A stretch of 64,000 bases of DNA from Tamarix chinensis (taxonomy: Eukaryota; Streptophyta; Magnoliopsida; Caryophyllales; Tamaricaceae), in contig CM060180.1 in assembly GCA_030549775.1 (NCBI GenBank), positions 83,421,672 through 83,485,671 on the forward strand. The letters are read 5' to 3'. Under the pieces are notes generated by a model. That model was not told the DNA's origin and did no database searches. It worked only from the letters and a program-made list of their open reading frames with translations. The position numbers and the translations under genes are program-made. Shown piece by piece: positions 47,382 to 60,540 of the stretch (positions are counted from its first letter, which is position 1; each line of letters begins with the position of its first letter).

Positions 47382-47386
47382 ATAAT

Positions 47387-49584
47387 AATAATAATAATAA
47401 TAATAAAAGTAAAACATTATTAATAACACTCTTATTAGTAGAATATTAATATTAATAATACCATAATTCTTAAAATTACAAGGTGGCTTTCAAAATCAAT
47501 CCATTTAATAATAACACTATTCAAAAATGTAAAAATGATATTAATATTATATATACTTATAATATAAAGTTAATAAAGATAATAATAATAATAATATAAT
47601 TAGAAATAATGTTAAACATGTTAATAATAGTTGTAAAAAGCAAATGTGCGAGACTTAGTTAAAATTTTAGGTTTATAATCCTCCTGAAATAATTACAATA
47701 TTAACTAAATAATTACACTAATAATAATAATATTAATATTATTATTAATAATAACATTAAACATGTAAAAATTTAATTAAATAAGTAAAGGCCGAGATGA
47801 ATAATATATCTTACTCAAAAATACTCCCAGACCTGTAACAAAAATTTATAAATTAGAATACATTCAATATTAATAATAATAATAATTATAATAATAATAA
47901 TTAAAGTTGAATTAACACTAAAATTTAGGCTAAAAATAGAATAATTATCAATAATTCCAAAACTAAGTGTTTAAAATGTCTAGGGTTTCACCTTGAGTCG
48001 GAGGATGTAGGTGGAACCGGCGGTGGTTCCCGGAGGTGGCCGAAAAATGGATCTAAGAGGGTTAAAAATGAAGAAAAAGAGGTAAGGGGGAAGGAGAGAA
48101 ATAAAATAAATCTATGGGGATGTGGAGGAGATTTATCAGGAGTTAATGGTTGGTTTGGAAGGTGTTAGAAGCGGCGCATGTAGTGGTGGCTGGCGTTTCA
48201 AGGTCTCGGGGTGGAATTTTCTGGCGAGATAACTAGCCAACTTTACACGATTATGGAGGCTTGTACAAGGTGAATCGAAGGTCGTGGATGGTCTAGTTAA
48301 TTAGATGGTGTTGCAGGGAAGATATTGGGATGAAGCGAAGGCGTTGAAGTTAGCCAGAGATGGAGGAAGAGTCGTCTAAAGAGGCGGTGGCGCACAGGCG
48401 ATGCTCAGGGTTTCGGGGAAAAAAATCCCGAACCCAGGCCATAAGAGAGGTATTTATAATGTTGGAGGTTAAGTCCGAGTTGGGGGAAGTTATCAGGGGG
48501 TCAAAGCTGGTGAGAAACGTGATGGTTATGGTGTCGATCGGGTGGCAAAATTTTCAAATTTTGCCCGACCCTTCGTGAGAGGAATGGAGCAAACGAGCGG
48601 GAGAGAGAGACACTTGAGGGTTTCAAATGAACGTGCAGACCGAGAGGAAGAAAACGAGCGGGAGAAGAGCCGGTCACGCCACGTGTGGCCGGCAACGCCA
48701 TTTCCGGGGAAGGAGGGAGGTGGGTGGTTATGGCGTCGGGCGGGAGGAGGAAGAAGAAGATGGGGGAGGCTGGCTGCTGGTTCATGGGGGAGAAAAGAAG
48801 GAAAAAGGGAGGGCAGGTCGGGCGGTTCGTGCGACGTAAAACGTCTTTTAATGAAATGACGAGCTTTGAAGAAATAAAAGGCTGAATCGCGGCGTCTTGA
48901 GTTAGCTGGTAACGGTTATAAAATTTAAGTGAAACGCGGCGTTTAGTTGGAAAAACGATATGAAACGAAGCGTGGGGAGGGACGAGGCAGGCGGCGATGC
49001 GGGCTGGGCCGTGCCGAAGGAAAACGAATGGATTGGGCCGTTGCGCGGCCCAATTTCGGCGAGGAAAAGAAAAGGAAAAGAAAGAAAAAGAAAGAAAAAA
49101 AAGAAAGAAAGAAAAAAATAAAAAGGGAAGGAAAAAGGAAAATTAAATAATTAATTTGGGTCCATTTAATTTAATCCAAATATTTAGGATATTTAAAAAT
49201 AATAACATTTAAATAAAATAAATTTTAAATCCCTTTTTAGGCTAAAATAGGCTTTTTAAAGGATTTTTCCAAAATTCCATTTTAATATAATAATCACTCA
49301 AATTTTATTTAATTTAATTATTTATAAAATTAAAATTAATATGAAATTATTTTATCTTTCTTAATTTGAATAAAATAAATTATTTAAATAAATTTCCAAA
49401 TTTAAATCTTTAATTAGATAATATGCCCAAATTTCCTTTACTTAACCTATTTATAAAAATTTCTTATTAAATTGCCCTAATAAATTTCCTTTTATTTTAA
49501 TAAAATAATTTATTAAATTAAAATTTTAAATACAACCTTATTTAAATATAATATTTAAAATTAGAAAAATATCGGGGCATTTCA
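47387..49584 (-). mobile_element. Solo LTR 'c', right piece
   Basis: It continues LTR c from its AAT tract to GGGGCATTTCA and is followed by the ATATA duplication. The TATA box is at 48451-48458. It is clearly more diverged from a and b than they are from each other. Confidence 0.9.
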
Positions 49585-49649
49585 ATATACGTACACATTT
49601 AAAGAGTAATACAACATTTAAATAGGATATTCTTGTATACTCTTCTAGG

Positions 49650-51620
49650 TGATATGAACATGTAAGGTACTTAATCTTGTATTTTGTAGCCCTTAAGAAC
49701 AACAAGTTGTATAGGAAACTAGAAAATTGTGACTTCTTTGTGCTAAAAGGGACCTTCCTAGGGTTTATTATATCCAAAAAATAGAATCTCATTGGATGAG
49801 TCAAAGGTGGAAGTAGTAAGAACGTGACCTACTACCATATCCATCACCGATATTAAACCCTTTCATGGTCTTGCCTCTTTCTATGGGAGGTTCATAAAAG
49901 GATTTACCACAATCTTAACACCCATCATAGAGTGCCTCAAAAGGGGGTTTTCAATGGACCAATCCCACACAAGAAGCCTTCGAGCTAATCAAGAGTAGGT
50001 TAAGCGAGGCACCAGTAATACGCCAACCCAACTTTAAAAAAGTGTTCGAGATAAAGTGTGATGCAAGTGGATTGGGCATTGTGGTTGCCTTACTACAAGA
50101 GTAGACTTGTAGCCTTCTTTAGTGACAAACTCAATTTTTTGAGGTCCAACTACAACATCTATGAAAAAGAGTTTTATACTATTGTTAGATCTTTATATAA
50201 TTGGTCACATTATCTTCGATCATAACAATTTCTATTGCAAACCGATCATGAGTCCCTAAAGTATATAAATGGGTAGCATAAACTTAACCCTAGGCATACA
50301 AGGTGGGTGGGGTTTTGGAGTCTTTTTCATCTATTTCCAAGTACAAGAGTGGCAAGACTAATGTTATAACAAATGCACTCTCTAGGAGATATTGCATGCT
50401 ATCATTGTTAGAATCAAGGTTCTTAGGGTTTGGGTATATAAATAAGACAAATATCGAGGTCTGTACCTAGTGAAAGAAGGGTTTATCTTCATGGCCAAAA
50501 ACTTATGCATCCTTAAGTGCTTCATTAGGGAGCTACTCATTCAAGAGGTGCATGGGGGAAGTTTAGCAGGACATTTTATCATAAACAAGACTTGTGATGT
50601 ACTCTAGGAACATTTCCTCTAGATTAGGATGGTGGGGAACGTGCAATCCCTTGTGGAAAAGTACTCTAATTGTCAAAGGTCCAAGAGTTACTTCCACTAA
50701 GGACTCTACACACCTTTACCTATTCCACACCATCCTTAGGAACATGTGAGCATGGATTTCATAATGGCATTTCCTAAAACACAAAGGCAAATGATTCCGT
50801 TATAGTAATCATTGATTGGTTTTCTAAGATGGTTCATTTCATCCCATGTAATAAGATAGATGAGACCTCTAACATCATTAATCTCTAATTTAAAGAAATA
50901 TTTTGGTTGCATTGTATCCCAAAAATAATTGTCTCTGATTGAGATACCAATTTCATTAGCTATTTCTATAAAACCTTATGGAGGCCACTCAGTAGTAAAC
51001 TTCTCTTTAGTACAACTTACCACCCACAAACCAATGGAAAAAAAGTCACCAATCACACCATCACAATTCTTTTGAAGAATTTGGTTCACAAATCCTTGAG
51101 AGATTGGGATATCAAACTAAACCACACTGAATTTGCATACAACTGTTCCCTTACCTATGCCACAAATCACTAGAATTTTAAAGTGGCGTAAGGGGTGAAC
51201 CCCCACCACTCCAATCAATCTCATTCATTTACCAATCGAGGTTCAAATCTTTTTTAAATCAAAACATAGGGATGTCAATTTAAAATTTTACATGAACAAG
51301 TAAGGGCTAGGATCAAAAAATTAAACGGCATGAATCAAAAGAACGAAATAAGTATCAGAAAAAACAATCTTTTGAATAAGGAGACCTAATATGGCTTCAT
51401 CATCAAAAACAAAGGTTTCCCTCTAGGAGAAAAGACAAACTCATGCCAAGGAGTGACAGACCTTTCAAGATTCTAGAAAATATTGGCAACAATGCATATT
51501 ACCCTAAGCTTCCACAAGAAATGGGAAATTTTTTCAACACATTTAATGTGGATGACTTACTCCCTTATTTACAGAAACACCCTATGAAGATGAGGAGGTG
51601 CCTTTTATATAGAGGGATGA
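49650..51620 (+). pseudogene. Ty3/gypsy pol remnant E2 (RT end to integrase end)
   Basis: Translation in several frames gives the RT C-terminus ('LDESKVEVVRT', 'SITDI', 'FHGLASFYGRFIKGF'), RNase H ('CDASGLGIG'-like at 50055), the integrase zinc region ('EVHGGSLAGHF'), the core ('HVSMDFIMAFPKTQR', 'HPQTNG'-like near 51010) and the end 'FNVDDLLPY'. Many stops. It overlaps the domains of E1 and E3, so it is a third, separate element. The 5' part is missing. Confidence 0.75.
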
Positions 51621-52600
51621 TGATGTAGGAGCATCCCAAAAATAAAGATAATCTACTTATTAATTTTTACAAAGTTAAAGACTTCTAAACTCTTCTCACT
51701 TGGGTTGATGAATAACAAGATTATTAAGGAGCCATGTAAATCCATGCAAACATCAAAAAAAGTTATTAAACTAATGTGTGGATGGATTCATTCTTTGATA
51801 CATTATGGATCCACAAAGCTACTCATAATCAACTCCATTATGGTTCACCAAAGCCATATTTTATCCACCCCTACACTCAGCCATTTTTGTCTAATAAAGA
51901 CCACCATGTGTGGACTATTTCGTTGGTAGAAGTAAGGGAAATTGGGAATATAATTTTGGAGAGATCAATATCTTTAAAGAAAGCTTAAATCAAGGTGAAG
52001 AAACCTCAAAGAATTGGATAACAACTCCAGTCTTCTTGAGAAAACTATCTCCTTTTCAATCAACCAAAGTTTCCTTTCTTAGTTAAACCTAGTTAGATCA
52101 TGTTGTTATAATTTCTTATTGCATAATTTTTTTTATAAGCACTTATCATATGTTATAATAGTATCCATCATGTGATGGGAGGCTGGGGAATTTCAACTAT
52201 CAGCACTAGTTGATTGTAGAGTTTGCAACCTTACTTAACTTGTATTAGTACAAACTATGGTTGGGGGTGTCACCAAATCTTCTCATTATGAGTTAGATTT
52301 ATTTTTTACTCTATAAAGGACAAATACACTTTATATAGAGTTGGAAAGGATGAAGGGAGAGGCATATTTTTATGAAAAACAAAACCTTATGGTTGTCAAA
52401 CCAGCTTCTCTTCTCAAGGCTAAGGTTTGGTCTTGTGAAAGTTTCAAAATCTTACACCATCTAATCTAAGAGTTGAAACCTTAGTTGGTTGATGTCAGTG
52501 AATACCCATCCAGGTTATCACGATTAATTCCCTCTTCTATATTTTTACCTTCTCTATACTTTTTTGTTTTGTTGGAATCTACCCAAATTTAACTCAAATA
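51621..52600 (+). mobile_element. 3' LTR of E2 (right end approximate)
   Basis: It starts TGATGTAGGAGC directly after the pol end, like the E1 LTR start TGATGTAGGA. No 5' partner is in the window and the right end is not definable by eye. Confidence 0.5.
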
Positions 52601-53094
52601 CTTGGCTTAATCTAATATGTGTGGCATTATGCATTAGGAATTTCACAAAAGGGAGAGAAGAAGGGATTAATAATAGGATGGGATGTAGGGTGATGTAGAA
52701 AAAAACAAGGAGAGGAAAATATGGGGGAGAGGGAGGTAAGGTGCAGGTATAGTCCAGGGTAGAGGGAGTAAGGTGAGGTGAGGAAATCTGACATAAGGTA
52801 GGGGTAATTATTTAGGTAAATAAACAAGGTAGAATATCATGATAAAATTATAAGTTTTATGGAATTAAGGTTTACATGATGCAACAAATATCGGTTAAGA
52901 CCTAACTTAGGTTTAAAATTCAATAGCACACCCTCTAATGAATTTTAATCTAAATACATTTTGTATATAATAAGACTTAATAATAATACATGTATTAAAA
53001 ATATATTTAATATAAAAAATTATAAAATAATTATTACAACTAATACACATAATTATCGATTTGTAATTAGAGTTTCTAGAAATAGGGTATAACA
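52601..53094 (-). mobile_element. LTR 'B', right piece
   Basis: A purine-rich then AT-rich sequence ending GGGTATAACA. It resembles the last part of LTR A before 60540 ('aattat..acaaatta..taatttg/ttgtaatt' order). This is assigned as the right end of B on that similarity and on the TATTA/AATTA duplication. Confidence 0.45.
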
Positions 53095-53261
53095 AATTAT
53101 TGAGACTTGTGAAAATTCTTCGGTAATTAGTGAATTTTAACCCTTGGTGTAAATTGGCCTCTTGTGAGATTTTTTTGGGAAGTAAATATATCATTATAAT
53201 CCTTGAGGTTTTTACATAAAGTTTGGTAAATAGAATGGTGGGGTTTGAATGCATTTTGGTT

Positions 53262-53265
53262 AAGT

Positions 53266-53333
<68 letters not shown>
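53262..53333. repeat. Perfect AAT/ATA microsatellite
   Basis: About 24 uninterrupted trinucleotide units. Confidence 0.95.
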
Positions 53334-53339
53334 GTTTTT

Positions 53340-54609
53340 GGATGTTTAGGTGAATTAGGGGAATTTTGGTCATTATAGGTTAAATCTAGAAATTTTGGGT
53401 TGCATGAATTTATTTGAGTTATGAATATTATAATTATGATTTATGAAGAGTTTGGGTCAATTGTAGGTAACATAAGTATAACTATAAAAGAAATTACTTG
53501 ACTTTTAAAATAGTAAGTAAGAGGTAGCATCATTTTGTATGTATGAAACATGGGAATTTAACCATAATTTTTGGATATGTTGGTGTTAATTTTATTTTAG
53601 GAAGGTGTATTAAATTTGGTAAATTGGTGAGACATGAAGGTGAAGTTATGGCCAATAGGTGTATTGGGGCTTTGTGGGACATTGTGCTATTTTTACTTTA
53701 GTTATGTTTCTCATTGTGCGAATTACTTTTATATATTCACTATCATGATATCTAGTGGCTAAAACATATGGAATTTATTAACCATAGCATAATTCTAAGT
53801 GTTATAATCTATAACAATTGTTGGAATGAGTTCATAAATAAATAGTGTTGCATGTAATAAGTAATAAACATTCATCCTTGTGTCAAAACAATTATAATAA
53901 ATGATGGCTTGTAGGAAGAAATCCTAATGATGTATTGTTATGTGCTAAGTATCAAATAAGTAATTAATAATACATTAATAATAAAAGTGGAAGATCACGT
54001 GATTTAGGGTCGATGTGCTTCATCTAGTACTTTTCTTAGTTATTGCAATGACTAAAGAGGTCTTAGATCTACTTTATATTATCAATTTCACCAGCTAATC
54101 GGACTATGTATATTTAAGGATTAGGAGTCTAGTCTTATAGTTTTTGGGGATCCTTCTTCCCTAGAGGATTTGTTATGTTTGTGTTATCAATCCACTAATT
54201 ACAGAATAGTGGAGTCCTTGAACTAAAATGACTAAGTAACTACAAATGTATGATGTCCTAAGTATGGACTTTAATACGTTTTCATCCTTAGTTCATCTTG
54301 TACAATGAATACATATGTCTTCTTGTACCCTATGTTCTATGCATTTCCTTTTATTTTGGTATATTTTATTAACTTACTCAATATACAAGTATTGACCATT
54401 CATTTCATGGGTGTTGTTCATTCCCACAAGCAAATACCACCTTATTTTAAAGGTAATTGTTGACTGATTCCTTTGATGTATTACCTACGATGAGTGACTA
54501 TGGGTTCGTTTTAGTGTATGATCATCCAGATATTTCTCTATCTCTCTCTATGGACTTTTTTCCTCTATTTTCTATCATATACGTTCTCTCTATTTTTTAA
54601 AATTTTTTC
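53340..54609 (+). mobile_element. LTR 'F', opposite orientation, left piece (start uncertain)
   Basis: At 54360-54450 it carries 'aacttactcaatatac' and 'tttcatgggtgttgttcatt', the reverse complement of the conserved block of LTRs a-e. 54190-54212 holds a CCACTA...TAGTGG stem. The sense strand is therefore plus. The sequence continues after the copia insertion and ends GGAGTGTTACA at 58236. Confidence 0.5.
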
Positions 54610-55191
54610 TATAGGGAAAGCAATTCACCAAATGTGAATTCTCAAGACTTGATCTAACAAATAATTGGGAAATCACAAGATTTAATTAAGATAAAAATTA
54701 GAACACAATAACAATTAGAAAAACAACAATGACATTTAGTGCATACAATACCAATGATTATAAGGAGAATCAAACAATACTCACAATATCACTCAGTACG
54801 CAATTCTCTCAAAAACATAAGAGAATACAAGAGCAAAACCATAAGAAAATACAAGAGGAGAAGGTTTGGAGAGATCTTGATGGCGCCCCACTTTATGTGG
54901 GGATTTCATACACATTTATTTATAGAAGTATATAACTGACACAAGCGAATAGAAGAAAATAGGAAAAATACAATATGTGTTTACAAACACGATACCCTCG
55001 CGTTTTCTCCATAACTCTTAGCTTTTGCCAAAATTCTGTAGTACCAAGTGTACCTCAAAAACATGGATATGTTCATAAACACGGGGGCCTCGTATTTTCT
55101 CTCTTGGTCTTCTTTTAGCTCTAGAAATTTTCAAACACCTATATGCATCAATCTATGCTAGACTATACACACAATACAAGTCATGATCTCA
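54610..55191 (-). mobile_element. Ty1/copia element C, 3' LTR
   Basis: Homologous to 57482-58039. It ends TGATCTCA on its right, next to a pyrimidine-rich run (minus-strand PPT AAGGTAGAGATTG). The first bases are decayed (TATAGGG versus TGTAGGA). Confidence 0.8.
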
Positions 55192-57481
55192 CAATCTCTA
55201 CCTTAATACATTATTTGTAATAGCAAGCAACAGGATAATAAATGATCATCATAAGCCCCTAGATCCAAAGAATCCCTCATGGAAAATGAACACAAGCAAG
55301 CAATGGATCTGTTAGCACACACACTCGATCAACCTCAAAAGAAAATATTATTATCATCCTAGCCTCATAAGCTACAATCCAAGCAAATAGCATTCTCAGC
55401 TCCAATCATAGCCAACCACACAACCATAGATACTCTAAGGTAAAACACTAGCAAACTAGTGTATCTCTGATCATCAAAACTATAACCAAGATTAGAGTAA
55501 CCTATCAACAACACAATCGACAACACATACCCAATACAAGAATCTATACCACACTTAACGAAGGTATCTTCAAAGGACTTACCTCACACATGCTCACTAC
55601 AAGAGCAATAAAATGGTTGATAATAATCACATCGTACATAAATCATCTCATAGTTATGGAGTATGAACTAGTGACTAAGAAAGCCATCAAAATCACTTTA
55701 GATTTGGGCACATCTAAAGTCTTTAGCTTGTTATCCTCATACATTTATTTTACTGCAACAAACATAATATAAACACACAACAAAAGAATAACTAGTAAAA
55801 CATCACATACCAATGTATGAGTTTGCCAAAGAGACCACATCTCTTCAGCAACAAAAATAGAATACCACAAGGAAAAATCAACATCCAAAATAATATTTGA
55901 GTCTAACACCGGCTCCAACACACTAATACTATTACCCATAGTATATAAAGAATAACCAGCTCTACCTAAAGCAATGCTCATTTGATCCACCTGCTGCCCA
56001 GATTCATCCTCACCAAAATAATATGTACCATCTAGATCAACAACAACCTCCACCTCATTTGAAGAGCCCAACAGAGTCTACTACTCCACCTTCTTGCCAA
56101 GAAAGAATATAGAATCACAAAAAGTAATAGATCTACATGCAATCGGGTCATAAAATGAGGACCCCCTAGTCATGCTAATGACACTCCTATGTCCCATTCA
56201 TATCAAACCAAGACCAGTAACATCTAATTTGTACAGTCTTAATGTCTCCCTAAATACACTCGTAATAATTATGCCAACAAGCTCATACAATGTCCTGATC
56301 TACTTGCCAACAATCACCACCACAACCTCTTTAGCAACCTTCAATGTGTCATTCTCAATGACACACCTATAAACTTTTATATCCAAGGAACAAAGTGAAA
56401 TCAAGCTCTTAGTAATCCCAAGAATATGACGAATACTAGATAATGTCCTGACCACTCCATCATGCATCATCACCCTAACAATTCCAATCCTGGCATGCAT
56501 GAAGCACCATTTTACAAGACAACAACTCCATCTCAAATAGAGTCATATGTCTAGAGCCAGCTTCTTTTGGGACATACATTATAGGATCACCCAAAATTCA
56601 TAATCCACCTATCGACTAATTTGGTATGTCTACCAGTAGTAGTCAGTACATCACCATCACCCTCAGATATGGCAGCATCCCCTTTATTAGATATACCATT
56701 AGTTGTATTTGCATATATCTTATCATATCACTATTTCCTAATGCAACCTTTCATATGAAAACCATGGAAGACCATAGCCTTGAACCTATCCATCTTAGAT
56801 TTGGACTTCTTCTTGTCACCAGACCTCTTACTACAAGCCCCTCACCATGTGAGTCACACGGGTATCCTCTAGTCAATTGATTCTTAATCAATTCATGTTG
56901 TAGCGAGGCATTCTTGACATCTATAAGAACTAACTCATCATTCACATATAATATAATCTCATGAAAATACGTATAAGCAATAGGCAAAGAATACAATAAT
57001 ATAATAATCAAATCCTCATCATCTAATTTAACTTATATATTCTACAAATCCATAACTATAGAGTTAAATCCATCAAGATGATATTTCAAGGAATGACCCT
57101 CACCTAATTTCAAATCATGAAGCTAACTCTTCAATAATAGATGATTTACCACAGATCTCATCATACACAAGGATTCCTACTACAACCACAAGGCGAAAAT
57201 AGTTGTTTCTTTTGCCACTTCTTATAAAACCTCATTTGACAAGCACAATTATATAACAGACAAGGCCTTCAAATCAATATCTTTGAACTCCTTATCAGAT
57301 ATCATTTTCGACGTATCCACTTTCTTAGATAATATGTTCTCCAATACATTATGAATAAGGATCGCCTTCATCTTTAATTTCCATAGCCCAAAATTGATCA
57401 AACGATCAAATTTTTTAATTTTAAATCTTGTAAATACCATCCCAATACAGATCGATCACACACCCTGGCTTTGATACCAAT
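55192..57481 (-). pseudogene. Copia element C interior: gag and pre-integrase remnants, rest deleted
   Basis: On the minus strand from the primer-binding site: Gag N-terminus ('FDRLINFGLWKLKMKAILI', 57440-57249), Gag middle ('LYVNDELVLIDVKNA', around 56900), 'SHGEGLVVRG' just before a lost zinc knuckle, protease/pre-integrase ('VVRTLSSIRHILGITKSLIS', 56460-56400), then a short 'NLYSLNVSL'-like GAG-pre-integrase area. No integrase core, RT or RNase H is recognisable in the remaining 1 kb. A 108-codon minus-strand frame (55745-56071) is unassigned. The interior is only 2.3 kb, so most of pol is gone. The gag style suggests a Tork-like lineage. Confidence 0.7.
57461..57480 (-). promoter_or_regulatory. 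Primer-binding site of copia element C
   Basis: The minus strand reads TTGGTATCAAAGCC beside the LTR, again the initiator tRNA-Met type. Confidence 0.75.
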
Positions 57482-58039
57482 TGTAGGAAAATCAATTCAC
57501 CAAATGTCAATTCCCGAGACCTAATCTAACAAAAAATCATGAAATCACAAGATTTAATGGAGATAACAAATAGAATGTAATAACATTTGGGGAAACAATG
57601 ATGACCTATACTGCATACAATACCATTGATTACGAGGAGAATCTAACAATCCTCACAATATCACTTAGTACATAATTCTCTCAAAACCATAAGAGAATAC
57701 AAGAGAAGAAAGTTTGGATAGAGTTCAACAGTGTCCCACCTCACACTAGGTTTTCATACACGTCTATTTATAGAAGTATGTAACTGACACAAGTGAATGG
57801 AAGAAAATAATAAAAACACGGTATATGTTTACAAACATAGGACCTTCATGTTTTTTTCTAGAACTTTTAGCTTTTGCCAAATTTTTGCAGGACCAAGTAT
57901 ACCTAAAAAATATGAGTTGTGTTCATAAACGAGGCCCCCTGTGCTTTCTTTCTTGGTCTTCTTTTGGCTCCAAACTTGTCCAAACACCTATATGAATCGA
58001 TCCATGCTAGACTACACATCAATACAAGTCATGATCTCA
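57482..58039 (-). mobile_element. Ty1/copia element C, 5' LTR
   Basis: TGTAGGAAAATC...TGATCTCA. The pair differs at many positions, so it is old. No clear target duplication could be seen. Confidence 0.8.
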
Positions 58040-58236
58040 AATTTATAATAATAGGATCTAGTAATTTTAACACATGATCTCTAGGTATGAGTAACCTTTT
58101 AGCCTTACATTTGACATATATGGGGTATAAGAAGTATCTCTTCTATATTATATGTGGCACAACAACTAATATTTTATTATTAATGCTTACGTAAAAAAAT
58201 ATAAAATTTTATTAGTACTAAATCTGGAGTGTTACA
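58040..58236 (+). mobile_element. LTR 'F', right piece
   Basis: The remainder of LTR F after element C. It ends CTGGAGTGTTACA, the usual sense 3' terminus of this LTR superfamily. Confidence 0.45.
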
Positions 58237-60540
58237 AGTGCGGTTTGACATCCTTGTGATCAATGTAGTTAATACACACTTAAAAAATAAATTAATCCCT
58301 TAAACACATTTATTATCATCAAAACAACAACTAAGACAATGATTAACCTAATCTACCTCCTTCCAAGCTAAAAGCAAGATAACAATAAGAACCACAAAAC
58401 TTTAGCCCCATCCACTCTTATTGTTCCCTTATGTAAAACCCAACAATATATCAGAAACAACGCATTACAGCATCAATAACGATTTTCAAAAACTAAGAAA
58501 GCAATGGGAGAGAACCAAGTAAAAGGGTTGGGTGTGGATAAAGTTAGGTTATATGCATAAGGCTAAGAGGCTCAAAGGTGAGTACCAAGATTAGAAGATC
58601 ACGCTACTAAGGCTATGCAGCATGAGGCCTTCACACATAAAGGGAACCATGAATCATTCACGTTGGAGGGGATTCATAACATAAGGGTCTTACATTGTCA
58701 AGGTGGAGGAACATTAGTGCTTCACACAACAAGGCTTCAAGAATGTGACTTACTCATGCCAGTGGGGTTTGGATTCATGAGCATCTCCCATAGAAAAAGA
58801 GGATAAACATGAGGATTACATATTTCTAGGAGGAAATCAATATGAGATTGCTAATAACAATGCAAGTCTCGCAAAAGAATAACGCAAAAGAAATACCAAA
58901 TGACATGGAAAAGTTGAAAAAGAGGGATTTTTTAGCAAGGATACAAGAGGTTTAGAGTTGGGTTGAATAAAAGGCACAAAATGAGAGAGGAAGGACATTT
59001 ATATAAGGGTGGTTATCATATAACAAGCCAGGCATGAAGTGATGGGTGAAGGATGGAGCAAGTGTGTAGGTCTGGCAAAGGTACAAGGTAAAAGGAATAG
59101 TTAGTAAAATATCAATTTGATTATCAAATTCTATCATCCAAAAATAATAAAATGATCCATATCCTATTTCAAATCTTAAAGTGGTTAAATAGTTATAGAA
59201 CCTTACAATCCCAGGTAAAATCCTACAATTTTAAATAATAATTATACTTTTTCTTGATTTATTTTCAATTATGCTTCCTTTTTATTCCACATATATTTCT
59301 TTTCTTAATCCTCTTATTCTCAACCCTATATTAATTTACAACATGTCTTGAAAAAAAAGTTGAAGCAAAGAAAGTGCGACTAATATACAGCTAAAATAAT
59401 GAAGTTAATTATTGAGGTAAATTGTTAACAAAGAATTTAATCTCTATCTAAATGGTAAAATGGATATATTAAATTTCAGGACATTTTTAATTATTAAATT
59501 ATATTGAATTCAAATTTGTTTATTTTTTTTTCATTGTTTTGGCTAAGGTACAAGGTAAAAGGAATAGTTACTAAATGAACATAAGTTTTGGCTATCATTA
59601 ATTTATGATTTACACATGGTTTGTATAGTAACTCAACATGTACACATATAGCCAAAACTTATGTTCATTTCTTCTTCTTTTTTCATCTTGATTCATCAAA
59701 ATTTTAAAAACAAGAGTAATTTTTTGTTTGTTTATATTCTCTTAAATGATAAGAAAAAAAAACCTCTCATTTTTGTCTCCATTATCATCTACTTTATTCA
59801 TTCTATATGTGTGTTTCTTAAGGATAACAATGTTGTACATTTTGAACACGTTGTATTTTACCTCTACCGATAATCTTATTGTAATTTTCACATATCATTT
59901 GATAATGTATTTATGATGTTGACGTAGAAAGTTCCTAATTTGTACAATGAATTTGACAATTTATGTTACTTGTAAATTGCTACAACTCAAATAATGACTA
60001 CATAAGAGCTTAAGAGTGTAATTATTATATTATTTTAACTTAAAATATGTTATTTTATAGCATATAAATATATAATTTTTATGATTTTTATATAATCTTA
60101 TAATTATGCGATCCTATCCAAAGCTTTCAAATTGATCCTAGATCGAATCTCAATTATAACAACCTTGGTAATTAGGTATGAGTAAAAGACGTACAAAATC
60201 AAACACATACGTTCAACAAGGTAGGGGTGAGGGTGGAGCATATTTGCAACAAATTCAAGGTTTCTTGTTACTTAATCGAGGGAAAAGTAACCGATTGGGG
60301 GTTAAAAGGAAAGGGCGTGATTTAAGAAAAGACTAAGCTCGCTATAAGGTTATAGGTTAAAGAAAAAGGTTAAGAGACCAAACATTCAGAATATGACTAA
60401 ATTTTAATCCAATTAATTTATAATTTAGGACATATGATAATAACACATATAACATAGAATATCCTACAATAATTACTATAATTAATTATACACAAATTAC
60501 TAATTTTATAATTTGGGTTTACTAAGAATGGGGTATTACA
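58237..60540 (-). mobile_element. LTR 'A', right piece
   Basis: It ends GGGGTATTACA at 60540, directly before E3 coding resumes. A minus-strand TTATATAAATG near 58990-59000 may be its old TATA box. There is no coding potential; the open frame at 58615-58806 is short and unsupported. Confidence 0.5.

Noticed and set aside
26947..51620. Treating E1, E2 and E3 as pieces of a single Ty3 element
   Set aside because: Each contains RNase H and integrase, so the domains overlap; E1 has its own LTR pair and TSD.
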